Source: Butyriboletus loyo (lineage: Eukaryota; Basidiomycota; Agaricomycetes; Boletales; Boletaceae). Taken from it: 30,756 nt of DNA. Shown here piece after piece: positions 13,701 through 23,527 of this stretch (the stretch's first letter is position 1; each line of letters opens with the position of its first letter). The stretch covers positions 1-30,756 of the forward strand of contig JBBPSI010000271.1 in assembly GCA_038093515.1 (NCBI GenBank), written 5' to 3'. The notes under the pieces are model-generated. The model made no database searches. It saw nothing but the letters and a program-made list of their open reading frames with translations, and had not been told where the DNA came from. The position numbers and the translations under genes are program-made.

Positions 13701-14899
13701 GATTATTATTGATAACCATGACCCAATCCCTATTCCCAACTGGTCCAGAAGTTCATGTTCCCCTCTCGTCAAGTTCGCTCACGAGTCGAGACCCTCCCCA
13801 CACGCTGGCGACTGGGCCACACACAACACACACACACATACACGCATACACATGGCCATCAAATGTACGCCTTCAGCCGGATCTCGAGTCGCCCTATAGC
13901 CATTTGGCCAACGCGCACCGTGATCTGTTGATCGATAGACCTTTAAAGCTCACCTTTGCCCATTGCCCGTTGCCCCATTCCCCCCGCCCCGCCCTTGTAT
14001 GGTTCCCCTCCCCCCCTCCCAAACGGTCGTTTGAATAGCACCGGGTCCATGTGTAAGAGTCTCGAACACGGACGTTCTAGGGAGCAATCTCGGGTATATT
14101 GGGATGGATGCTTTGGTCGCCGGAAGCATTCGAGTTCCTTCCATCACCTCCTTCTGAGAGGACGCCAGAATCGGACCGGATGCGTGCCAGACTGTCCGTG
14201 TGGACCCGAAGGGTTGTCTTCCGCCGAAATGTCCCCCCCCCCTTCACTTCTACGTGACACGTGCAGGGAAAGTGGGCGCACCAACGATGATGGCTGATTA
14301 TTGAATATAGAATCTCCGGATGCCCTCTCCACACGCGTGGGTAATAGCGATCCACGCCAACACGTTGAAACGGACACTGTACACATATAAGCATATACCC
14401 AGCTCTGAAAAACACCTGACAAAAAAAACGTGCGTTGCCTTTCCCGATCAAGGATCACAGAGAAAGAAAGCAGGAGAGGAAGAGTACAGCAAATAACGAG
14501 ATCACGTACATGCACATATGAATGTATGTATATATATATGGAATGTCGAAATCGTGTATAACAGCATGCCCTATTTCACATATAACGGTCAGCAGTAAAA
14601 CCCTACGAGCAGCAGCATGAAAGAAAGACGATCTACGCCGTCAATGCGAATAAATGAGCGGAAAAATGTGTGTTTTCTGTCGTGCCAATGGACGTCGTTG
14701 CCAGTAAAGAAGAGACATGATATGCAAATAGGAATGAGTGGACGAGCGTAGCCACGTCGCGTCCGATGATGCAGGATGAGATGGGGCTAGTTTGAAAATG
14801 ATTAACCATGAAAATAAACCTTCGAGGCATCGACAGACAGGGTCTCGTGCGAGCGGAACAGAGCGTGCAATGAAACGGCGCACGGAGGCCCGTTTACGC

Positions 14900-16732
14900 T
14901 CAAAGCCGGTACTCTTCCGGCTCCCAAACCTCCGGAAAGGGATACCACATCGCGGGAAGTTGACAAAGCCTCGTTTCCCCCTCCTCACGTCCACATATCG
15001 CGTAATCAAGCCACGCGTCTTGATATCTATGGGTACCCGTCCGTTTGCGATACTCGAACCCCACTTTTTGAAGCGACTTGTGGCCACGTGCGAAAAAGGC
15101 AGCGCAGTCCTGCCGTACAACACGCCACGATTCCATATCGTCTATTTCATCATATTCTGGGAATTGCATGCAAAGCCGAAGGTCGCGCAGGGAATAGAGG
15201 GGGGAGAGGGCTTCTAGATATTCCTGCTGTGTGCGATGCAAGATGAAAACAACGTTTCTAGGGTCAGCGTCCTGTTCCAATGACCGTCCCAATTAAAACA
15301 AGGACACGGTGGAAAAACCCGGGAGTAAACGGGTGGCAAGTTGGTACCGAAAGAGGACAAGAGGGAGAAGAGCGGACGTACACAGGAAGACACAGACTTG
15401 CCATCGTGGTAGCCACACCGCTCGATCTCAAGAATTTCCAATTGAGGACAGTGAGTAGCGATGCAACGACATATGTCTGGCGTGAGTTTGTCCTCGATGA
15501 TGATACGCAGATGCTTCAGAGAACAATTGCTTGCGCCGATGTCCGCGAGCACCTTGTCGATCTGGGGTTGTGAGAGCGCAATCGGCCACCGAGGGAGCTC
15601 GACGAGAGCCATGATAGCGAGTCGGCGTAGATTGGTCATGTGGTTGAAGACGCCCTCGAGAGCACAGGCATTCGAAATGGCGAAACTGTCCAAGGAAGCG
15701 AGGATGGCGAGATTTTCAGGATTAGCGAGGACGTATGGATCGAGGAAGCGGAACTCTTGGGATTTTGATTGAGGGAAGAGCAGTCGGAAATCGCGCAACA
15801 CGGGCATCCTTCGTAGCACGTCAAAGAGACGAGGGCTGTGCTGGACCGCAGCAGGCGGCGCACCCATGTGAAACGAGAGATTGATGTTCTGATTGGGGAT
15901 TCGGCCATGGAGGATGAATGTGGAGAGAACGGGCCAGTCGATGGTGGCGAGACCGCTAAAGACGGTTAGATCACCTGATAGCTCCAGATGAGTGAGCGTA
16001 GGGGCGTGTTGGCGCAAGAAGACGGCGGAGGAGCGTATTTCCCTGTACCCGCGGAGGTTGGCTTGGGCCCTGTATTTTCTCCTCCAATCCCGCATGAAGT
16101 AGCTGATCTCTGCGAATTTTGGATCGGTTGGGCCGTCGCCGATACGTAGTGTCTGGCCGACGGGAGTGAGGTTGACGCGGCGAACTGGGGCGGGGTAAAA
16201 GTGCATGAGGCTCTGATCGATTGGGGTGTCGATGAGGGTGAAGGAGGAGAGAGAGCGACAGTGGCCGAGAGCCTCGTAGAATGCCTGAGGAGGGAGGAAA
16301 GGGGTGCTCAATGTGACTCTGCTGAGTTTGGGCATACGTGCGACGGCGTGGACGGCAAGGTCGATGTGGTGTGGGCAATAAATGCCCTCGCGATCGAGAT
16401 AGCCGTAGCGGATGCGGCCTGGTTCTGTCCACTCGTCGTGCCAGTCGAGACGGAAGTGCCTTTGTGGAGGATGATGAGAAGAAGAGAGGAGGGAAGGATG
16501 GGACGGACCTGATGTACGACCAGAGGGTGTGGGGGTAGAAGAGGAGGCCATGGTGTCTGTCTGCCTTTGATTTCTGTGGCCAGCGAACCTCTGCGAAGAG
16601 AAAGGGGAGACAGGCCTCGCGGACGTTGCGGGATGTGGTGGAGAGAGTGAGGAGGGAGGGGGAGACGGCTTCGTGTCCGGAGGGGCGGAGCTGGCCGATG
16701 AGGAGGGGGAAGATGTCTGCGGTGAGGGACAT
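14900..16732 (-). CDS. F-box/leucine-rich-repeat-like protein
   Basis: Three exons in transcript order (16732-16509, 16459-15382, 15271-14900) with introns of 49 and 110 nt give 557 residues. The N-terminus (residues 1-60) is F-box-like: DIFPLLIGQLRP, then LLTLSTTSRNVREACLPFLF and EVRWP. After the first splice (YIRHFRLDW) come leucine-rich units such as MPKLSRVTLSTPFLPP, CRSLSSFTLIDT, APTLTHLELSGDLTVF, MTNLRRLAIMAL, CSLKHLRIII and CPQLEILEIERCG. Basidiomycetes encode many such proteins, thought to be substrate receptors of SCF ubiquitin ligases (family knowledge; not tested here). Exon 3 codes a tryptophan- and acid-rich tail (YRKRTGTHRYQDAWLDY). The first ATG is only 138 bp from the UBC13 stop on the same strand. 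Residue-level F-box matches are weak, so the class is likely but the substrate is unknown. Confidence 0.8.
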
Positions 16733-16870
16733 GGGAGTGAGATAAAAAAGAGGAGGGAGAGGGGAAAGTCCTTATGTCGGTGGTGCTCGATCAGTTCTAG
16801 ACCTCGCCTAGAGCGGACTCGGCGTTACGAAATCATGTTTGCGTGTTCGCGACTACGACGACGAGCTAAA

Positions 16871-17611
16871 CTACACTGCGTATCTCTCCGTCCACTCCCG
16901 ACTCACCCGCTGCGCATCCTTCTCGTTCTCCTTGTAGTGCTTCGCAACGTCCGTCGCCAACGGGTCGTCCGGGTTTGGTGCACTCAGCAACGCCTGTATC
17001 GACAGCAGCACCGTCCGGATCTGCAGTGCCGGCGACCATTTATCTGCCCGCATCCCGTCATTCCTCTCTTCCGCGGCGCAAACACACGCTCTGCACCCAC
17101 CTTTCAGTATATCCAGACAGATGCGCCCTAGCTTATCTACCGCATGCCATCACCCCAATAAAGCAACCCGCCGTCGTGTGAGCACGCGGAAAATATCACC
17201 ACGCCAACATCCTCACCGATATTCGGATGGTATATCTTGGTCAGGAACCGTACTTTCGGGGGGCTCATCGGATACTCTTCGGGAAGGAACAGCTCTAGTT
17301 GAAACACGCCCTCTATTCCATAATCAGTCGTCCGTCGTGTGTCAGAGACCCCTCACTCACGTTCGAAGGGACTCCCAGCAGGCCCTTGGATGGTCACATC
17401 AAAGTAACGCAGGTTATCTTCATGCGGTGCAGCCGTAATCCCCGGAGCAGGGTCTTTGCTCAGGCGCTCGGTTTCCTACGTGCACGAGCTCAGCAGTGGG
17501 TGACACGACATCGACGATGCCTACCTTGATGATTCGCTAGATCGCCCACCCGCGGACATCAGCTCCCCATAAGACTGCGCATAACGTGATCCACACCTTT
17601 GGAAGAGCCAT
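16871..17611 (-). CDS. UBC13: Ubiquitin-conjugating enzyme E2, UBC13 type
   Basis: E2 that, with the Uev partner Mms2, builds K63-linked ubiquitin chains in post-replication DNA repair (family knowledge). Six exons in transcript order (17611-17597, 17536-17525, 17475-17361, 17312-17217, 17136-17101, 17043-16871), with introns of 60, 49, 48, 80 and 57 nt, give 148 residues, close to the family's usual ~150. Exon 1 codes only MALPK and exon 2 is a 12-nt micro-exon coding RIIK, as in the conserved start ALPKRIIKE. The UBC fold is complete: HPN at 76-78, catalytic C86 in [16 protein letters not shown], then [21 protein letters not shown]. The junction [22 protein letters not shown] carries Q where many homologues have G or N. 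ELC1 diverges from it across 152 bp. The identification is secure. Confidence 0.98.
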
Positions 17612-17763
17612 ATAATGAGTGTCGTGCACGGACAGCGATGGTCAATCGAAGCGACAAGGCGCACTGCCGCAAAGATCCTTTCGGTCACTTCCGAATCCCG
17701 ACAAGTCATTTCCATTCAATATTCCCACGGGTGCTAATTCCAACTCGCATCTTCTCCAGCAGC
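17612..17763. promoter_or_regulatory. Shared divergent promoter region of UBC13 and ELC1
   Basis: Only 152 bp separate the two start codons, which face away from each other. No TATA box is evident on either strand. Both core promoters and both 5' UTRs must fit here unless upstream introns or alternative starts exist. A shared bidirectional promoter is inferred from spacing alone. Confidence 0.6.
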
Positions 17764-18538
17764 ATGTCTACCAACGTAGGTCGACCATCAGCCTGCGTTA
17801 TGCGACCTGAACCATCCGCAGCTCAACGATGGCTGGGTCAAGCTCGTCAGCTCCGATGGATACTCCTTTCTCATCAAACGCAACGTCGCCATGATGAGTG
17901 GAACCCTCAAGAACATGCTTAATTTCGACAGTTAAATGACTTCCTCTTCCATACCAAAATACCCTTTCTTCTAATACGCATCACATTGAATCTTTGCGCT
18001 CCATTTCGCCACATTACACCGCGGGGTCATCTTACAGGTAGCTTCAAAGAAGCGCTGGCCAATACCTGCCCTATCAGCGAACGGTGAGTCATGACCCTGT
18101 ATTGCGTGATTGTCACCATTCGCTTACACAACCACGGCCTGTTTCATCCTTGGCCATCTCTCTCTTCGCTTCCACACCGCCAGCGCCCCCATCGTCGAAA
18201 AAGTCTGTGAATACATGTCCTTCAAGGCGCATTACGAAGGCGCAAGGTCCAAAGAAGACATCCCCATCAATGAATTCACAGAACGCATCCAACCCGAAAT
18301 TGCGCTAGAACTGTAGGTCCTTCCCTAGCGAACCACATTCCTTAAATGCATTGGCGCTGATCCTCCCCCCCTTTTTGACCCTCTATTTTTTTTTCCCAAC
18401 CCCAATTTCTATTCCCCCGAATTTCGCTTCCATACATATCGTTCCAGACTCTTGGCTGCGGATTACCTAGAAGGTAAATCACGTTTTTCACGCTTGGTCC
18501 CATTTTCAGAATGGAGATGGCGTGATGTGGTATGCTGA
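17764..18538 (+). CDS. ELC1: Elongin C (Skp1-like fold)
   Basis: Elongin C is the BTB/Skp1-fold adaptor that links BC-box proteins to cullins; in yeast Elc1 works in a ligase that degrades stalled RNA polymerase II (family knowledge). Five exons (17764-17775, 17822-17930, 18038-18083, 18184-18312, 18448-18538) with introns of 46, 107, 100 and 135 nt give 128 residues. The sequence follows the family from WVKLVSSDGYSFLIKR and MSGTLKNML through SFKEALANTCPISER, VEKVCEYMSFKAHY and INEFTERIQPEIALELLLAADYLEG. Exon 1 codes only MSTN. Elongin C usually ends near the equivalent of AADYL. Here the frame runs on for about 22 residues (KSRFSRL...WRWRDVVC) to TGA at 18536. A GT-AG stretch of 36 nt (18474-18509) lies in that tail in frame; removing it would give 116 residues. 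The tail is therefore uncertain; the core is not. Confidence 0.93.
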
Positions 18539-21242
18539 TGAAATTTGCCATCTACCGGGTGCCTTGTTACCCTCTCGTACCTAGTCTAGCCTACGGCTCT
18601 AAGCGGACTCCTCGGTATGGATGACACCCCTCTTTTGCCATGGGCGTCGCCGTGTGTGCCCGGCGCGTTTGAGAACCTGGTGCCTTGGTGATATCGATTT
18701 TCATCTTTCGGGACGATTGGTGGCAGCGTGACGCGAGGCGGCGCAAAGTACGAACTTTCTATTATTCTTTCGACAACGCGTTTCGAGCGCATGGGAGCGC
18801 TTGTACATCCAGCAGTTTCCCTCATGTATGTAGCTTTACGCATCGGAATCAAAACCCTGGCACGCTCTCTTCCGACGCATCCTGTTCTCAAGCCTGTCCC
18901 ATTGCAAAGCCTCCTGACCTCGGAACTTCGTAGATCTGCTACCGACGGAACGGACGATGGACAATGCGTCCGCGTCTGATCCCGACACGATGCGTTAAAT
19001 TCATTCCATCACCAATGCCTTCATTGATGAAATATTGACCCGGGACCAGACTTTCAATGCGGATGCTGAACACCCTCACTGAGGCCGCGCCGCAAACGGG
19101 AGACGGGGCGATGTTGCCAATCGGCATGGATGTTTTTGATCAAAACTATGACGTGGACGAGGGTCACGTTTCCTGCGTCTTGATACGGTGCCGCTGCGAC
19201 CTGGAAGTACGACTGCTAGCTAACGCCCAGCCCTACCATGGAACATAAGACAGGCACCTCGTCGCCGCATGTACCACATCGTGTGCCACAGCATCGACTC
19301 TGAGAGGCTGGCTGGCTACGGGTCGGTACCCTTCCGTCTGCCTCGTTCGCCCGTGCGCTGTACGCGCGTGACGCCAGGCTTGGGATATGATCTGGCCCAC
19401 AGCCATGCATGCAGCCCAGTGAGGACTTGGTCGAGACCCCCTGACGATGTCCCCAGCAGTTGATGCGCCCAGTGACCAGGCTACGTGCGGCCGATGTCCC
19501 CCACCTGGCAACTCGACTTCACAATATGGAATAGTGGCAGCACAGCGTCCCTCGTAAACTCGCGAGTCGATTCGAGTTCGCAAATGACCGTCTTCCATTG
19601 AACCTGCACCACTTCATTCCGGGTCCCACGATGCATAAACGGGCCCGGTCCTTCCACCGTGCCACACAATACTACGGTCAAGGTTAGGTTGAAAGCATTC
19701 GTCAACAGCTATTTATCGTACAGCCCGGAAGTCATTTACCAGAGATCATCGATCACGTTTGCCATCTACAGAACGACCGTCTCTTGATCTCGAGGCTCTA
19801 GGTCTGGTTTGGGGAGACTACAAGTCTAAGTCGCTCTTGGGCCACAGCTTTGTTTTGGCCCGCGGTGTGCAATGGAACAAAACCTGGCAGCTCAGTTATC
19901 TCTGCATTTTGAAGCATACCTTGACGAGCTGACTACTAGTGACGGTGGGTGCACAGCGACGATGCCTCCCAAGGTTGGGGAGTTTCTCGTTCAATTGCAT
20001 CATCACATCGTTGCTTGCAAGGTTCCTGCAATTGTACGTGCGCCCAGCTGTATGCATGGTGATAATTGTGAGCAGGACCAAAAACAACTTTGGTCACATC
20101 AAAGCTGCATCCAGCGAATACCATCCCATCATGGTAGAACGGAGCCGAGCGCAGATGAGTCGTGCACGCTCGTTGCTGAGCATATATTGGACTCCCCGAG
20201 AAAGAGTTTCGAGCACGCTTACTTTCAGTTCTGCGGGCATTCCCATCGAGAACCGACTGGCGAGCTTTATGCGTCGTCCTCTTCCTTCACTGGATTCGGC
20301 CTAAAATAAAGCATTTTCACTCGACTCGTATGGTGCTGGGTACCATCGGGATATCCAAAATGTGCACTATGCACTACCCCAATCCATCCTGACGTGACAA
20401 TGGACCTTGTAGTTGTTCTGGAAAAAATTGCCCGACTTACGGAGTGAGTGAGTTGACGATCAACCCGTCGCCATCAGAAGAATAGGGGAATGCATTCCCA
20501 GCGTTCGATGCCTCACTTGCCAGCATTAACCAACCATAGACGTGATCTGGTTTTCGGCATTATACGAGTGCATCCATGGGAACATTACCAGTAATCTGAT
20601 GGATTCAGTAGTGTCGACCAACCCATGAATTAATAGGGGAACAGGTAGAATACACGCACGTCCGCTGCGAGATTGCTTGCCATGTCCTTGTCACACTGAG
20701 GGACAGTGACGTTACGACACCGAAAACAGGCGAGTACGCGCAACACAGATCAACTTACGCCCATTCTGTTTGTGAATTGATACAGCGACGAGATAAGCAA
20801 CGAGACAATCCAGTTTCGACAAAGATGGGCCGTTCCGTCTCTTCGACGAGAGTATCGAGCGAAGCTCCCCGAGACCATGATTGTCAATCTGCCACATCAC
20901 ATGGCCGAAATTTTAGGGCAACTGAATCATACGCAGCTCCGCTGATCTGGCGAATCGCATATAAAATAGGGAATGCGGGGCCAAAAACTCAGCCACAACA
21001 GAACGGGACGGCGCAGGACCTGGAAAGCGGTATCTCGGGAGGGTTGGGGTTGGAAATTCCTGAGACAGGTCTTGATAAAATTGGGAGAGCGTATGCGAGC
21101 AACGAAAAATCATGGAGCCATCACCTAGTACCGAGCAATCAGATACATGCGAATAGGATTCGGAACGGGAACGATTCGGAACAGGAACGAACCAATGAAT
21201 GATACCAAGAGAGTCTAATACATGTTTCACGATCAAAGAACG
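18539..21242. other. Gene-poor stretch with unrecognised open frames
   Basis: About 2.7 kb without a recognisable gene. Plus-strand frames around 18685-18979 (including GGAKYELSIILSTTRFERMG) and 19057-19248, a GC-rich minus frame at 19233-19598 and a plus frame at 19872-20309 are open. They show no domain I can name and no convincing splice pattern. They may be remains of decayed genes or chance. A 16-bp tandem repeat lies at 21157-21188. Confidence 0.4.
21157..21188. repeat. 16-bp tandem duplication
   Basis: gattcggaac(g/a)ggaac occurs twice back to back, with one base difference between the copies. Confidence 0.85.
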
Positions 21243-21696
21243 TCAATTATAATCGAAGAATAGGGGCACTGTTATTGCACTGAAGGGCTGATAGCTGACA
21301 ACCCGATCGCCGTCCAGGAGGGAGTCTGAACTCGCATTGAGCTTGTAATCAGTGTCCACAGAAACAATGGTATTGGTGAGGTCGGTCTAAGAGAGGCAAG
21401 ATAGGAGCCTAGCTGGTTCTTACAGATTGACTTACCAACCAACGGCCATAAAGACACCGAAGTTGCCCTGCAGTATGTGTGTATAGTTGCAGGAGTCCGG
21501 AGACCTCTTTAAACTTGGCACATCGAGCTCTGCTGGAACGACTAGAACACAGGGCTCTTGAACCTGACATGAGCAATGAGACAATCATCGGAAGAACAAC
21601 ATACATAATGAGATCATACCCAGGTAAATCGACATGTGCATGGTTTTCAAGGATAGTGGGTAGTTCCGGCGACACTAGGTGTTGGATGGAAGACAT
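21243..21696 (-). CDS. Small unrecognised two-exon gene candidate
   Basis: The ATG at 21696 opens exon 1 (21696-21436). A 49-nt GT-AG intron (21435-21387, donor GTAAGT, acceptor CTTAG) leads in phase 0 to exon 2 (21386-21243), ending in TGA; 134 residues in all. The intron length and signals match those of the firm genes in the window, which is the main support. Exon 1 codes one hydrophobic segment (YDLIMYVVLPMIVSLLM) after MSSIQHLVSPELPTILENH. Exon 2 codes TDLTNTIVSVDTDYKLNASS and ends VPLFFDYN. I recognise no family. Another frame in the 3' part of exon 1 reads QGNFGVFMAVGW, so the real exon 1 may differ or the locus may be decayed. Low confidence. Confidence 0.3.
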
Positions 21697-22815
21697 GGCT
21701 GAGTACAAACTGAGGTAGGGTATTTGGTGGCCATGCCCTGCAAGTTTTTCCCTGTGGTCCACACGAGGATTTCCAGACGTAATTTACGGCCGAGTTGTGG
21801 AACGCTGGAGCTTTTTTTTCGCTTAGCTTAGCTTGAATTTGTCTCGCTTGGTGAACATACCTGGACCGCACCCTGCAAAGTTTATCTTTTTAACGATTTC
21901 TGGTCCACACGAGGCTGAATACTGGCAGTACCTTAGAGCTAGGCTGCAAAAGGGTAGATCATTTTTTTCCCGCTTTCTGAAGCTTGGCAGTACGTTACCT
22001 CAGGGCATATAGAGCTATGCGAAATGTGGTTCCGTCTCTGGTGGATCTAGAACTTGGACATAGCTAAGTAACACGATACTAGAGTCAGCATTTGATTAGG
22101 TCGTCCAGTTTACGTCCATTTATAATCGACAGCTGGCTGTAAAGCAAGGAGTCGTCCCGCTATGCCCGGTTTAGTGTTTATACATAGCATTTGGTCAATA
22201 CAACTTTCGCCCATCCCCCACTTAGCTTCAAGTTATCTTAGTGTGCCACATGGATGGCGTATTCTCAATCCGCTCCCTCTATGGTTCGTCGGACTGATTC
22301 CAGTGACTCGAGAGATCTCGCTGGGACCCAAATAAACCGACATGGTGACAATCGGTTCTTTTGCAGTTCAGAGAATGTAGCTTCTGACCATTTAATTGAG
22401 TTTGATGGAGTGGAGACCTGAGGTACGCTCTGAGGCATAGTAAGACGGATTGGAAAATACAGTTTAAACCCATGGCGCCAAGACAACATGCCTTGTACTT
22501 GCTTATCGATACAGCGGTCATTGTTATGTAGCTTTGATCATGTTTGATGGAGCAGCACGCGGCGGCTGGTAATGTACGACATTTCTGTGAAATTGCGAGT
22601 GTGGTTACAATAGATAAAATGGGTCAAAAATTTGTACCCATTGCCTATATTTCTCGTCGGAGATTTTTTCTGATGAGCGGTGAGCGCGTGCGCCAACCCT
22701 GGGCTCCCTTGATGGGGCCGTCGATAGACGATAATACAATGGTCTAGCCCGCCACATCCCCTGCACCAGGTAATCAGTATCGATCAATTACGCTTGATTC
22801 GAAGCGTTTTTGTAC
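21697..22815. other. Intergenic with diverged direct repeats
   Basis: No recognisable gene. A 14-bp exact repeat (tggtccacacgagg) occurs at 21755-21768 and 21901-21914, each preceded by ccctgcaa. T-rich runs follow both copies. Minus-strand frames near 22265-22521 have no domain I recognise. Confidence 0.4.
21755..21914. repeat. Two direct copies of a 14-bp word, 146 bp apart
   Basis: tggtccacacgagg is exact at both 21755-21768 and 21901-21914. Upstream, ccctgcaa with one or two A and a T-rich stretch precede both copies; downstream similarity is weak (T-run, then cgctt and agcttg). This suggests a diverged duplication. Confidence 0.6.
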
Positions 22816-23527
22816 AGCCAACCGGAAGCATTCGACCGCATAGACGTTGTCTTCAACAACGCAGGGAAGCTGATAAACGAGAAGCTGGGGTCATGCACGG
22901 GAAGTGTTTGAGGTCAACTTCTGGGGTGCTGCACAAGTCGGCGGGGGGCGGTGCGATTCTTCAGAGATGTTAACCAGCCTCGAGGTGGCAGACTCCAAGT
23001 GTCATCTGGTGCAGGCATAATGAGTTTCGTGCGTTGCGGACATTACAGTGCCTCGTAAATCATCGGCCTACCTTCCAAACTTAAACTTGATCAGTAGGTT
23101 CACTCTCGAGGCCTCGAGCGGAGCACTTGCAGCTGAGTTAGACCCTGCTTGGAACATCAAGGTACGATGAGACTGCCTTCAAGCCTATGTCTTTCCGTGG
23201 ACGGAAGCTAAATGCAAATAGGTTACCATTCTCGAACCTAGACCGTTCCTCACAGATATTACGACGAAAGACAGAAAACAAAGCCCCTCCCCACCCTGCG
23301 TACGCAGACCCTGAAATGCAAGGATCTAAATGGCGCGTGACTTTCGAATCAGGTATTCTCGTGGACGGCGATCCCAAGAAAGCTTGCGTTGCGTTTGAGA
23401 AAGCATCCCGATTGGAAGATCCACCGATGCGGTTTCCTCTCCACACAATCGTGCTTGACATAGCGACTATGAAGGGAAATAGTTTGCGGGGAAACACAAG
23501 GACTGTTCTGATGACCTGTACCTGTAA
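22816..23527 (+). pseudogene. Decayed SDR copy retaining introns (relic 2)
   Basis: This is a truncated paralogue of the intact SDR gene at 2671-3664. It begins at the segment matching EAFGRVDVVFNN and runs to the end. Visible blocks are EAFDRIDVVFNNAGKL (keeping the usual NNAG), EVNFWGAA, QVSSGAG, GHYSAS, AALAAELDPAWNIK, APPHPAYADPEMQGSKWRV, ESGILVDGDPKKACVAFEKA and a last stretch SDDLYL before TAA at 23525. The two downstream introns remain as recognisable sequence at the same places, so it arose by DNA duplication, not retroposition. Frameshifts (after KL, after FWGAA and near GKHKDCSDDLYL), and the missing 5' third with the TGxxxGxG motif, make it non-functional. It lies about 19 kb from the intact copy. 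Confidence 0.88.

Larger units (their letters stand above)
12884..14899. other. Gene-poor, low-complexity intergenic stretch
   Basis: About 2 kb between the tRNA and the 3' end of the F-box gene. It contains a GGAACC triplet repeat (13641-13658), a 15-base A run (13686-13700), a CA-rich tract (about 13817-13852), C-rich runs and a TA-rich tract near 14526-14540. A TATATAAA sits near 13499. An open frame from ATG 13718 has no recognisable domain. No gene can be supported; the right part should hold the F-box 3' UTR. Confidence 0.5.

Noticed and set aside
13718..14038. Plus-strand open frame after a [12 protein letters not shown] sequence
   Set aside because: The translation is rich in Pro, His, Ser and Thr from low-complexity CA- and C-rich DNA. 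No domain or splice support.
16201..16538. Plus-strand open frames across the F-box gene
   Set aside because: They are antisense to the leucine-rich exon, with low-complexity translations and no domain.
19233..19598. 121-codon minus-strand open frame
   Set aside because: GC-rich DNA keeps frames open by chance. The translation has no recognisable fold or motif, and other frames are equally open.
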